A DNA stretch of 64,000 nucleotides from Rhynchopus euleeides. Lineage: Eukaryota; Euglenozoa; Diplonemea; Diplonemida; Diplonemidae. A program made the translations under genes and the position numbers. The stretch is taken from assembly GCA_963210315.1 (NCBI GenBank), contig OY723245.1, positions 310,001 through 374,000 on the forward strand, given 5' to 3'. Below, in pieces: positions 52,801-62,819 of this stretch; the stretch's first letter is position 1, and the number at the start of each line of letters is the position of its first letter. The notes beneath the pieces were generated by a model. The model worked only from the letters and a program-made list of their open reading frames with translations. It had not been told where the DNA came from and did not search any database.

Positions 52801-52943
52801 TCTGGGGGCACCTGCGGGGCCATATTTTGCATTTTCAGACAGGGGACCTATACCCTACAAACCCGATTTTCGGGTTTTTTGACCATTTTTTGCCTTGTGC
52901 GAAAACGTGATATTTTTTGGACAAAATTCCAGGCACAGGGTTT
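49866..52943. mobile_element. Putative 3.1-kb element bounded by 22-bp inverted repeats
   Basis: AAACCCTGTGCCTGGAATTT plus TG at 49866-49887 is repeated exactly as its reverse complement at 52922-52943. No clean target duplication is visible at the borders, and no transposase is encoded. Inside, the unit TTTTTTTTCGGCCAAAAA...TTTCGACATGTCGAAAA occurs twice in direct order (about 51394-51448 and 51580-51632). A non-autonomous transposon or two facing solo repeats are both possible. Confidence 0.45.
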
Positions 52944-53038
52944 GAAAAAAAGCACGGTAGGTGCTGGGAACAAAAATGCCCGGCTTTTTTGACACTAACT
53001 CAAGACCCGGGCAGGGCCTAACGAGGATGGGGCTAGGG

Positions 53039-56000
53039 CTAACTATCAGACGACGTCAAGACGTACGGCGACTCGGAGGAGGGGAGGAAGGTAGACTGCA
53101 CAGCAGCGCCTACCACAGCACCCGGCGACTCGCTGCTGCTCCTGTGGTGGCGGTTTGGAGTTGGGAGCCGTGGCACTTCTGTGAAGAATCTCAGCAAAAA
53201 AAAACCCCTCCCGCCACCCCCCGCCCCTGGCAAAGACACCCCCACACGGCTGAATGAAGGGGGGGCCGGGGCATGTATGCATACTCCTCTGAAAGCCCCA
53301 GGAGGGACAGCCACTGCCGCCCGACAAGCGACTCCATCTGCACCTGCCCAGAGGGCTGGCGCGACGCGGCTGGGCTGGCCTCCACCTTGCTGGGGGGTGC
53401 AGCAGGCGCAGGCATAGGTGCTGCCTGGGCCTCTGAGACAAGCATGGCGCCGGAGACGCCCGAGCTCATGACGTTGGTGCGGAGGAACTGCTGCTGCTCG
53501 AGGATCTCCTTCAGACCTTCGTGCGACAGCTGGGGGCGCATGGCGCGGTGGTGTTCAGGGTGTTGCGGTGTGGTGGTCTGCAGCCCTGCATGCGGGTCCT
53601 CATGGTGTATTGCCACCTTGTGCCTCCGCACGGCGTTGTCCAGCAGCAGATCCTTCCTGGCGCGCTCCAGCTCAGACCTCTGCTTCGCGATGTTAGCCTT
53701 CTCCGTCTCGAGGCGGCTTGCCTTCTCTTCTGCCTCCGCAGCGATGCGCGCATCAACCTGCTCTGCAGCGGATCGTATCTCATCACGCGCCTTCTGCAGG
53801 TCTTTCGACTTCTGATAGGCGATATTCCCGAGGTCCTTCACACGGTACAGCTCGTCACGGAGCTTCTCCTTCTCCACAGAGAGGTCCCGCTCCTGCCGCT
53901 GCAGGTCCAGCAGCTGCGCCTGCACGCGGGAGGCAGCCTCCTTTGCCATCTCCTCCTTCTTCGAGGCGTCGCGCAGCATGCCCTCCACCTCCTCGCGGTG
54001 CTGCTGCATCTTCGCCTCGTTGTCGTTGAGGTTGCGCAGGTGCGCCTCCCGCTGCCGCTCGAACTCGCGCCGCTCCTGCGTTAACGCCTGGCGCTCCGTC
54101 TTCAGCTCCTCCACGGCATCCACAACCTTCTCCACAGTCTCATTCTGGCTGGCGTCGGTATCGAGCTTCTGCCGCAGGCAGTCCCGCATCCACTTCCGAT
54201 GCTCCCGCTCATAGTCCTCACGCGCCTTATCCGCCCTGGTGACGCTGGCGGTGAGCCTGCTCCGCTCCTCATCCTGCTGCCGCTTGATCCCATCGACAGC
54301 CACCTTGAAGTCGGCAAACATGCGCGACAGCATCACACGCTCGCTCTCCAGGTGCTGCTGCTTCTCCGAGGCAGCCTGGCGCAGCTCGCCCAGAATCGCC
54401 TCCCTATCAGACAGGGATGCCGCACGGTCTGCGTTGACCGCATCCCATGAGGAATCCCACTGCTGCTTCGCATTGGAGAGCTGCTGCAGGTTCTGCTCCA
54501 ACGTTGTCTGACAGTGCGTCAGCTTCAGCAAGGCCTCGCTGAACTGCCCGATGGACTGCAGGGTATCGCGGTGCTGCGTCTCCTGCAGCTTCACCACTGT
54601 CTCATACTTTTTCGAGAGATCGTCTGTCTGCTGCTGCGAGATCTTCCTCAGATGCTTCCGCTCCTCCTCGGCCCGCGTCTGGTTGGACTTCACCTGCGAC
54701 TCATGCGCCCTCATCATCTGCTCCTGCGCCGTGGTATACCCGAGGGTAATCCTCTCGATAGTCTGCTGGTGCTCCGAGTGGATGCGCTGCGCCCACACGT
54801 CGCGCTCCGCCAGATCCTGATGCGCCTGCTTCTGCCGCTCCTCCCGCATCTCCCTCTCCCGCTCCGCCCGCTCCTTGTCCTCCTTCTGCCTCCGCAGCAC
54901 CCGCTCCTCCTCGTCCCGCCTCTCCCTCTCGAGCCGCTCCTCCTGATCCCTCGCACGCCACTTCGTCAGCTCCTGCCGCTCTATCTGGTGCCGCAGGTCC
55001 TCACGCTTCTGCATCTCATCCATCCAACGCTGCTGCTCCATACGCATCGCCTGCATGATGGCCTCCTCTCGCACCTTCTGATACCCTGTGATCTCCTGCG
55101 CTGCGTTGTAGAGCATCATCTGGATCTGCGTCGACAGCGGTGCGTCGGACGGCACGTCCTTCGTGATGACAGAGGTGGCGGGGGGCGGGGTGTAGGGGAG
55201 CACCGAGGGGTCAGCCATGGCCTGCTGCAGGTCGGAGGTCCTGCGCTTCTCCAGGGAGAGGTCGTCCTGCAGCTGCCGCTGCTGCGTGCGGAGGGACTTC
55301 AGCTCCTGGCGGAGCTCGTCCGCATCATCTGCCTCGTGCCGGAGGCGTTGGTTTGTCTGCGACATTTTCTGCTGCTGCGAGCGTGCCTCGTCGTGCTCCC
55401 TCCTGAGGTCATCCCGATCCCGCTCCACACGCGACATCATCTCGTCCTGCATCCTCCTCTCCTCCGTCAGCTTCGTGGACTGCACCGTCAGCTTCGCCAC
55501 CTTCTCCTCCAAATCCCGCGCGCGGGCCCTCTCCGCCTCCATCTCCGCAGCACGCCGCTGCGCCTCCGCCACCGCCTCCGCCTCCCGCGCCTTCTGTGCC
55601 TCCTCCGCCTGGCGCAGCTCCTCCTTCAGCCGCGCCACCTCCTCGGGCAGCGCCTTGGGCTGGGGCGACGGTGCTGCGGAGCGTGAAGGAGGCATCGAGA
55701 TGGAGGCAGCAGAGGGGGCTCTGCTGTGCACCTGCGAGGGGCTCGGCTCTGTGTGGGGTGCGGCGAGGTGGGGTGTGGGGGGCTGGCGGGCGCCGGGCTT
55801 CTCCAAGCCGATGAAGCTGAAGTCGGGCCCGTCGTTGTCGTCGTCATCGCTGTCGAGGGTGGGTTTTTTCTTCGGCACCGCCGGGGCACCGCCGCCGCCA
55901 CCTCCACCACCCCCGCCTCCACCAGGCACGGCTCGCGGACTCCCTGTTAACGAACCCGCAGGCCGGCCCGTGCGTGCCACTGGTGCCCCGTAGTTCGCAC

Positions 56001-56139
56001 CGCCGCCCCCAGCCCCCAGCAGCGAGGTGCCGGCCCGCCTGCCCTTTGCAGCGGGCTTTGGCGCCGGGGCGGGCTCGGGCTTGGCAGGGGAGGGGTCGTC
56101 GAGTCCCAGCTCCGCAAGCATGTCATCCTCGGCAGACAT
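53039..56139 (-). CDS. Long coiled-coil protein, FBF1-like (transition fibre)
   Basis: Two exons, 53285-56139 and 53039-53189, give 1001 residues from the ATG at 56137-56139. The donor is GTATGC; the acceptor GCTGAG is used here. A second AG ten bases on would give a different 43-residue tail, so the C-terminus is uncertain. Residues 1-160 are disordered, with an acidic Leu-rich start (DDMLAELGLDD), a Gly run and a DSDDDDNDGPDFSF acidic patch. About 165-880 is almost continuous coiled coil (EERRMQDEMMSRVERDRDDL, SERVMLSRMFADFKVAVDGI). The overall plan resembles FBF1 of basal-body transition fibres. Coiled-coil likeness is weak evidence, so other centrosomal or flagellar proteins remain possible. 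Confidence 0.6.
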
Positions 56140-56911
56140 GCTGGGGAGGTGTGGGGTGGGGGGTGACGGAGAGCAAACAGAGAGAGAGCTCCGGGTAGCT
56201 TCGTCAGCCCCTGGGGGGGGGCGGCCTGCGGTGGCGGTTGGGTGGGAATCATGGCATAGCGTGGTGTTGGTGGTGTTGCTCTGGTGGTGTGGTGGGCAGC
56301 GGCAGCAGTGTGGGGATAATAATGTGGAAAAAACGAACACTCGTGAGAGAGGGAGAGCAAGGGGGCGGGGGGGAGGGGCGGCAGATCCTGGCAGTTCAGT
56401 GTGGCGACACTTGGGGGGAGACCCGCCAAGGAGGGTGTGTGTGCCACGCAGGGGGCGGTACAACCAGTGTGGCCCAGGGGGTACAGCGGCAGCGTGGCCT
56501 TGCGGAGTGTGGCAGATTGCCCTGCGTATATGCTCGGCCACGGCCTTCCCTGAGACACGAACAAGCAAAACAGCAACAAGAGTGCTTCTGGAAGAAGCCA
56601 AAAGAAAAGAGCAGAAAAAGGAGTCCGCTGTTCGCGGGTGTGCACAGAGCCCGCCCCAGCCTGCCCACCCACGGTCAGGGGGTGGGTAGGGGAGGGGGTG
56701 GTGGGCTGGTGTGCACTTTATAGGCAGTTGTTTTTTTGGAGATAAAAAACACGGCAAGTTGTGTGGAAGATAATTTTTGTGTGCAGCAGCGAAGACGCTC
56801 CGAACGGAAAAGAGAGATTGTAGAGAAAGGTGTTGTGGGCGGGGTGCAAAATGAAGAGGGGCTCTTTAGTTTGCAGACGCTTTATCGAAAAAGCTACCCA
56901 CACGGCTGCGC
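56140..56911. other. Intergenic region
   Basis: It holds the 5' flank of the coiled-coil gene. The frame stays open upstream of its ATG without any feature. The 3' flank of the first Tyr-rich gene, shared with the second copy from 56878 on, is at the right edge. Confidence 0.5.
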
Positions 56912-57195
56912 TCAGTAGTAGTAGGTGTACGGGTAGGTCGACAGCGGCGCCAGGCGTGCACGCCTCACAGAGGCAGACACGGCAGCGTCAGCAGCAACAC
57001 GCGCAGCCGTTGCGTTCGCGTTGGCAATCGCCACATCCGTCGAGGTCACGCTCGGCACGTACCCGTACCGGGGCGACAGAGGTGCCGCGTAGGGGTACGA
57101 GTACCCCAGACCGAGGCCCAGGGAGCTGGTGTACGGCGAGGTGTAGTAGTACGACATAGTTGACGGTGTGGTGTGGTGTGGTGTGGAGGTGTACG
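56878..57195 (-). repeat. Tandem duplication unit 1 (Tyr-rich gene and flanks)
   Basis: This block is repeated at 57632-57950 at a constant offset of 754 across the coding part. It includes 34 bases of 3' flank and about 20 bases of 5' flank besides the gene. The only coding difference is a silent base (57023 versus 57777). The GTGTG run just upstream of the gene differs in length. Confidence 0.9.
56912..57157 (-). CDS. Tyr-rich small protein, copy 1
   Basis: 81 residues, ATG at 57155-57157. Fourteen residues are Tyr, gathered at both ends (MSYYYTSPY and TYPYTYYY at the terminus). A central Ala-rich helix (VAIANANATAARVAADAAVS) ends in a basic SVRRAR. There is no signal peptide and no Cys. 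The composition suggests a structural or self-associating peptide. No family is known to me. The protein is identical to copy 2; identical 3' flanks suggest recent duplication or gene conversion, and retention of the reading frame argues it is real. Confidence 0.75.
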   Translation of the reverse strand: MSYYYTSPYTSSLGLGLGYSYPYAAPLSPRYGYVPSVTSTDVAIANANATAARVAADAAVSASVRRARLAPLSTYPYTYYY

Positions 57196-57665
57196 AAGGA
57201 CTGCAGGAGGAGTGCTGTGTCACAGGGGTGCAGAGGGCAAGGGTGGGGTGTGCATGTGGCTGAAAGGGTGTGGGTGAGCGGGGGCAGGGGTGGGGCGGCA
57301 TTCTGTTTGCTTGGTCCAACGCACCATCCCCGCCGTGGACTGACCCCGAGGGGCTAGCAGGACAACAAACAACAGGAACAATGCGGCGGTGCCAACCAGG
57401 AGGGGCGTGAGGCAGACTTCAAATGCGGTTACCTGCAGGAAGACTGCCAGCCACAACAGGCCGTGCGGCACACATCGCAGCAACAGTCAGGCACCCCAAG
57501 GCATGGGTGGGCACCTTTGTGTTTCACATCTTTGAGGATTCCCCACCGTTATGGTGGGCGGGATTCATAGTCAAAACAAGTGTGGACGAACTGGTGTGGA
57601 TAAATACGACAATAATACAGCGGGATTCAAGCGCTTTATCGAAAAAGCTACCCACACGGCTGCGC
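57158..57665. other. Spacer between the two Tyr-rich genes
   Basis: About 500 bases of unique sequence with a GTGTG run at 57168-57186. No coding sequence is supported. The last 34 bases belong to duplication unit 2. Confidence 0.5.
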
Positions 57666-57950
57666 TCAGTAGTAGTAGGTGTACGGGTAGGTCGACAGCG
57701 GCGCCAGGCGTGCACGCCTCACAGAGGCAGACACGGCAGCGTCAGCAGCAACACGCGCAGCCGTTGCGTTCGCGTTAGCAATCGCCACATCCGTCGAGGT
57801 CACGCTCGGCACGTACCCGTACCGGGGCGACAGAGGTGCCGCGTAGGGGTACGAGTACCCCAGACCGAGGCCCAGGGAGCTGGTGTACGGCGAGGTGTAG
57901 TAGTACGACATAGTTGACGGTGTGGTGTGGAGGTGTGTAGGCACTGCAGG
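57632..57950 (-). repeat. Tandem duplication unit 2 (Tyr-rich gene and flanks)
   Basis: Direct repeat of 56878-57195. Identity starts abruptly at CGCTTTATCGAAAAAGCTAC and fades after GGTGTGGTGTGGAGGTGT on the other side. Confidence 0.9.
57666..57911 (-). CDS. Tyr-rich small protein, copy 2
   Basis: 81 residues, ATG at 57909-57911. It encodes the same protein as copy 1 with one silent change (Ala codon). Because it lies upstream in the direction of transcription, both should be on the same primary transcript and give separate mRNAs after trans-splicing, which would double the dose. Confidence 0.75.
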   Translation of the reverse strand: MSYYYTSPYTSSLGLGLGYSYPYAAPLSPRYGYVPSVTSTDVAIANANATAARVAADAAVSASVRRARLAPLSTYPYTYYY

Positions 57951-58291
57951 GTGTGGTGGCACATCACCCAGAATTGTCACAGGGGGGATGGGACTAATGC
58001 CAACAATGGCCCCACGCCGAACAGAACCCACGCAACAGCACAGGGAAGACTTCGACGGGGGGGGCGGAGGCAGCCGCCTCAGGGGAGATTGACACCGTCC
58101 CTTCTATTACAAGCCCTCTTCCTGCCACCCACTACGTTGCAACACCACACCAGGCCTTCTGCTTCATGCAAAGGGCACCCTCCCCTCCCCCCCCCCCCCC
58201 CAATACGACTGCACATCCCAACCACATGAGACAAGCCAAACCTCCCCTCCCACCCTCCCTTCCCACCTCCCCCGAACCCCCTCAGCGAGCC
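57912..58291. other. Intergenic region
   Basis: 380 bases between the second Tyr-rich gene and the uroporphyrinogen-III synthase gene. A poly-C run lies at 58184-58201. No coding sequence is supported. Confidence 0.5.
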
Positions 58292-59116
58292 TCAGACACC
58301 ACCTTCTTCTGTACAACCCAATACTTGGCCGATGGCGTCCGCCACACCAACTGGAGTTGGCTGCACCGCAACGCCCGACACCCTGAGGCCTGCTTCAGAT
58401 GCGGATGCAGCTGTTGTCGGCCCCACCGTCACAACATGAGCAGCGGCAGGGGCTACCGCCGACAGAAGCGCGCTGGCTGCCTGCAGGCCATGTTTTGAGT
58501 AGAGCACGATGCAGACAGGCCGCCCCCCGCCCTCCAGGGCGCCGACAACACCGGCAATCGCCTCAGGCGAGACGTCTGAGCATGCCTCATAAGCCACGGC
58601 TGTGCGGAGGTCAAGCCCTGCCTGCGATAGTGCCTTGGGCAGTTCTGCACGCCTGTCCTCCCCTGCAGCCCACCACAGCACGGCGCCTGGCTTTTCCGCT
58701 TCGACAATCTCGCAGGCCAGGGCGGAAGCGCTGCCAGATGACTCGCCCCGCACATCCAAGGCGAGGCCCTGCCTGGCAAAGGTTTCAGCGACCAGCTCTC
58801 TGATGGCGTCGCCTGTCGCCCTGCCCACAGCGTAGGCTACCAGGGTGGTTGCGCCAGCCGACGCCAGAGCATCTGCAGCCCACTCCGCAAATCCCTCCTC
58901 CTGCAGCGCCTCGACTGCGCGCCTGCTGGTGAGCACGACCGGTGGGAATGGCCCCGCCTCTGCCTCCTGCTGCGGAAAGGTCTCCCGCAGCACGCCCCGC
59001 CTCACGCAGGTCGACAGGCACCGGAGGAACTGAACCCTGTGCCCTGCGCGGGTCAGGATGTCACGGAGGGAGGCATCGTCCTCCCGCAGGACGACCACAT
59101 CGCCACCTCCAACCAT
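58292..59116 (-). CDS. UROS: Uroporphyrinogen-III synthase
   Basis: One exon, 274 residues, ATG at 59114-59116. The two-lobed HemD plan is visible: a first lobe with PPVVLTSRRAVEALQEEGFA and LVAYAVGRATGDAIRE, a GESSGSASALACEIVE helix, a strand PGAVLWWAAGEDR, then a second lobe with TAVAYEACSD, CIVLYSKHGLQAASAL and VVTVGPTTAASASEAGLRVS. The family has few invariant residues, but the order of LTS..AV, AVG..T, GESS and GP.TA matches it well. It cyclises hydroxymethylbilane to uroporphyrinogen III in haem synthesis. No organelle presequence is evident at the N-terminus. Confidence 0.85.
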   Translation of the reverse strand: MVGGGDVVVLREDDASLRDILTRAGHRVQFLRCLSTCVRRGVLRETFPQQEAEAGPFPPVVLTSRRAVEALQEEGFAEWAADALASAGATTLVAYAVGRATGDAIRELVAETFARQGLALDVRGESSGSASALACEIVEAEKPGAVLWWAAGEDRRAELPKALSQAGLDLRTAVAYEACSDVSPEAIAGVVGALEGGGRPVCIVLYSKHGLQAASALLSAVAPAAAHVVTVGPTTAASASEAGLRVSGVAVQPTPVGVADAIGQVLGCTEEGGV

Positions 59117-59521
59117 GCGTCCCTCCCGTGCGTTGGGCGCTGGTGCTGCGCGCGTTGCATCGGGGGGTGGTGGGGAGGGTGTGTGGGGAGGGGGGCGCGG
59201 GGAGAGTCAACGCATCGAACAAGAGAGTGGGCGGGTGGGTAGGCAGGGAGGGGGAGGGGGAGAGGTCAGCGCCACGGCGGTTGTCACGGATGTTCGTTTG
59301 TCTGCACGGAGAGAGGGGCCAGGTGGGTTCGTGCGTTTTCGAGGGGTGTTGCCGCGTGGCACAGTTTGCACCGGATGCCACCCACCCCTTCACGTGAATA
59401 TTTCATTGCAGTCGTGCAAGAGATCTGGATTGCAGACGGGGGACAGCCCCGCCGCACCCTCCCTCTGCCCTTTGTGGTTGCGTTCGGTCTCCACAGCACC
59501 CTCGCATGCGCGCTTCATATA

Positions 59522-60022
59522 CCGTATACGTAAATATTATGGAACGTAAATATTATGGAACGGGCCCATTTTTGACCGGTCCGTTCCATAATATTTACGT
59601 TCCAAAATATTTACAGGGCCAGTTGGGGACTCGGTGGTGAGGACGGCTTGCGTCAGGAATCGCGCGAAAAGTGCACGAGTAGGTCCCGTCAGGGACTCTG
59701 CATGCCGTCCGATCACCTGGTCCAAGTCCCCGAGTCGCAGAAAGCCCTGTAAATATTATGGAACGAAAAAAATCTGGAACGCCAACCCACCAGCGTTCCA
59801 AAATATTTACGTTCCATAATATTTACGTTCCAAAATATTTACGTACCTACCACCCCCCGTGTATATGTCACCCCCCAAAAGGGGTGTGTTTATGTCACCC
59901 CCAGGCGGCCCTGGCGGGGGGTGACATACACTAACCTACCACCCCCCGTGTTTATGTCACCCCCCTCCCGATTTTTGCACCTGGGGGGGGTGACATATAC
60001 ACGGGGGGTGGTAGGTATACGG
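59522..60022 (-). mobile_element. Short inverted-repeat element (MITE-like), copy 2, interrupted
   Basis: The same element as 573-917 but reverse-complemented. TA lies on both sides (59520-59521 and 60023-60024). The terminal CCGTATACG and the ACGTAAATATTATGGA units are kept, as is the G/C-rich centre (59610-59750). The right arm is split at ...TTTACG-TA by the element at 59848-60015. Without that insert the copy is about 331 bp. Confidence 0.85.
59848..60015. mobile_element. C/G-tract inverted-repeat element nested in the MITE
   Basis: 168 bp beginning CCTACCACCCCCCGTGTATA followed by TGTCACCCCCC and ending with its reverse complement. It is flanked by TA (59846-59847 and 60016-60017), which duplicates one TA of the host element. 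The start motif recurs internally at about 59935, so it may be two tandem or nested copies. It shares CCTA and TGTCACCCCC with the 1.3-kb element at 27051-28373. Confidence 0.8.
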
Positions 60023-62819
60023 TATATTTTTTTTCACAGCGGCTAGACGGCTCCGACACAGGGGGGGGGGGGAAGAGAGATGAGATGTGACACTGCCCGG
60101 GCTCACCCAGGGCAGCCTTTCCCAAGCCAAAAAACAGACCGCATCACAGGCAGCGGTGATCCGATGATTTTTTTTGGCATTTTCTTGCCCGGTCCGTTGG
60201 TGGTGCAGAACCTTCTGGGACATGTCCTCCTCAACCACACTCATTGGTTGCAGAGGCAAACACATCACTGCCCCGTCCCCACCTATTATTGCAGCGCGAG
60301 TTGCAAAGGGCTGGCATATTCCGGAAGCACGGCGTGATTCTGACTAAAAGATACAGGCGATGTTGAGAGCCACCTTGGGCACCGGAGTGGTATGCATGTC
60401 TTGAGGGGGACCAGGGTTAACGGTTGAGGCCCACCTCCCCCATTATTTCACTCACACCGTGCCTGGCACAATGTGCCAGGCACAAAAAGGGGTATGCACT
60501 CTGCCCTGCAATGGTTGAGCACTCGCCAGATTAACCAACAGACTTGACACACTCCGTTCCCGGCGTTGAGCCTAGAGCAGGTGGGAAATAAATCGAACGA
60601 GAACCCGAGGAGGAAATCACCAGGGTCCAGCTTCAAAAGGCTGGCTCCAGAATAGAATGATCTCGCCAAAAAAGGGAAAACGGGCTGGGGTTGAGTTACC
60701 GAAAAAGCATGCGGTCAAAACCATGCCGTGTTGGCAAAATAAAGGGCCAGCCCCATTTTCCCCCTACCTGTGTATCGCCTGGGCAGCCGCAGGGGGGGGG
60801 GGGGGGGGGAGGTGTTGGGGTTTGGACAAACAAATGCCAACCAAAACAAAAGGCGCTGTTCCTCTCACCCCCCCCTCCCACACACGTTATCTTTTTCCAC
60901 ACTGCCCGATACAGGCTGGCCCTATTTCGGGGGCCCAAAGTGATAACTCACCGCATCCTCGGCACGACGTTGCGTTGTGGCGTTTTCGACTTGCATCAGG
61001 AAAGACGGCACGCCCAAATCTGCACACTCCCACATGTATCTTTTTGGAAAGCGTCACGTGACACCTGGTAGGGACAGGCCAGCAACCTCCTCTTCAAACC
61101 CAATGTCAGCACGCCGCTCCACTCTCTGAGAGACGATGCATCGCCCAAATCTGCACACTCCCTACGTTTGACACCACCACCAAGCCTCACACAAGAAAAA
61201 TTGCTCTGACAGAAGCTGAAGGATAAATGCTTACAAACTACAAACCCAACACAGGACCAGAACATAAGCGACCTCCTGGAGTGCCAAAAGGACCTGGCCC
61301 AACCGATGGAGACAGAGGGGGGAGGGGGGGATGGCTTAAGGGGTGTGCACACTGCAGCATCACTCTCAACTGAGCAATTGAGAACCTATCACTGAAGGGA
61401 GGGGGATACGTGGCTGAAGCAAGGGGAAGGGGAAGGGTGGCCCGGGGTTCTATATAGAGCCAAGGCCGATACCCCTCCGCCCCGCGCCTCCTCCACTTCT
61501 CCTCCCGGCATTTCATAGTTGGGTCATCGCACTTCTTCCAGCTGATTTGATCTGAGTTTGGCGGGGTGTTGGGCGGTCTTACCACGATTTGCCAAATCAG
61601 CTGGATTCTTCTACATTTCAGGCACACCAAAAGGCGTGGTGGTGGTGGAGGGGAGGGGGGGGGGGGGGATAGGGATGGAATGATGGCCGCTCATATAATA
61701 AAGCTGCCGCGAGAACAAAGAAGGGCGGGGGTAGTGTGAAGCAGAAGAAGAAGATAAGATCCAGAGTAGACCATCCCTTCACTCGTTATGCAGGTTTGTG
61801 TCCAAGAAAAAGGGGGGCAGTGGGGATGGCAGCAAGTCAGACAAGGCGGAGAAGGGGGGGAGAAATACCGTTTGCTGCTGCAAAGAAAAGGTCGGGGGGG
61901 CAGGCTCAACACTTACTCGGTGGTATCGGGCACATTACTAAATTTCCCTCCCTGAATAGCCCCGACGCAGAGTCGGGGGCATTCGCCTTTGTTTTTGCAT
62001 AAGCAGTGTGTGCGGAGAACGGAAGGAAGACAAGGGGTCCTGGCCACCCCCCCCTGCTGCGCGGATCCCCACAACCAAAAAAATGGTGGAACGGCTGAAA
62101 TTTTTATGACAGCTGATCATTTCAGGCACGAACGGGGATCAATGCCACCTCGGCAACATCGAATCCAGGGGGGCTTTCCTCAGGCTGCGTTGCTGGCAAA
62201 GGGAATCACTATACAGAAAATCTGGCACACCCTCCCCCGGTATTACGCGGTTTCCGCTCGGCCTTTGTTTGAATTGATTCGATAGGCTGGGTGGTTGTCT
62301 GTCTTCTCATTCACACATCACGTTAAACTTTTTCAGCGCAGGCCGCACCGAGCGGACTATGGTGAGACCTCTGCTGTGCACACATGGGGCGGTTGGGCCA
62401 GACCTGTGCATAGTCTGCCCAACCCACAAGTGTGTCAACACACACATACACCCCCCCCTCTCACCCAACAACCCTGCAAGACAATGCGATGGAAAGAACA
62501 ATAAAAACCGGGGCCGCACCACCTGCGTGCAGCTGGAGCTCCCCGACAGTACCCCGCCCCCGATCTCTCTCAGCCCCGGCAACAGCACCCATTGGGTGCT
62601 GTTCTGCAGCATGCGCTATTTCCCACGTTTTTTTGGAAGTGGCAGCCACGAAGCCTGGCGGTGAGGCGACCAGGGCAGTGACACGACACAAAACGTCGCC
62701 AGGAGATTGACCTACGGATCCGACAACCCGCCGCCCTGCTGAGCAAGGCAATGAGGGTGTGTGTGTGTGTGTGAATTCTGCCCTGCTCTAAAGGCAATGC
62801 TGTCGCGCGAGACCCAACC

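Larger units (their letters stand above)
49324..53038. other. 3.7-kb non-coding block rich in A/T tracts
   Basis: Base composition drops sharply from the genes on either side, with many A8-T8 style runs and poly-G/C tracts. No coding sequence is supported. It contains the hairpin at 49585-49679, a 22-base sequence shared with 61775-61796, and the block bounded by inverted repeats at 49866-52943. Confidence 0.6.
59117..62819. other. 3.7-kb gene-free region
   Basis: It contains the nested inverted-repeat elements (59522-60022), a poly-G tract (60791-60809), a direct repeat CGCCCAAATCTGCACACTCC (about 61011-61030 and 61143-61162), a perfect 13-bp hairpin TCCAGCTGATTTG/CAAATCAGCTGGA (about 61537-61605) and a 22-base match to 49558-49579 at 61775-61796. 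Open frames are short and featureless. Confidence 0.55.
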
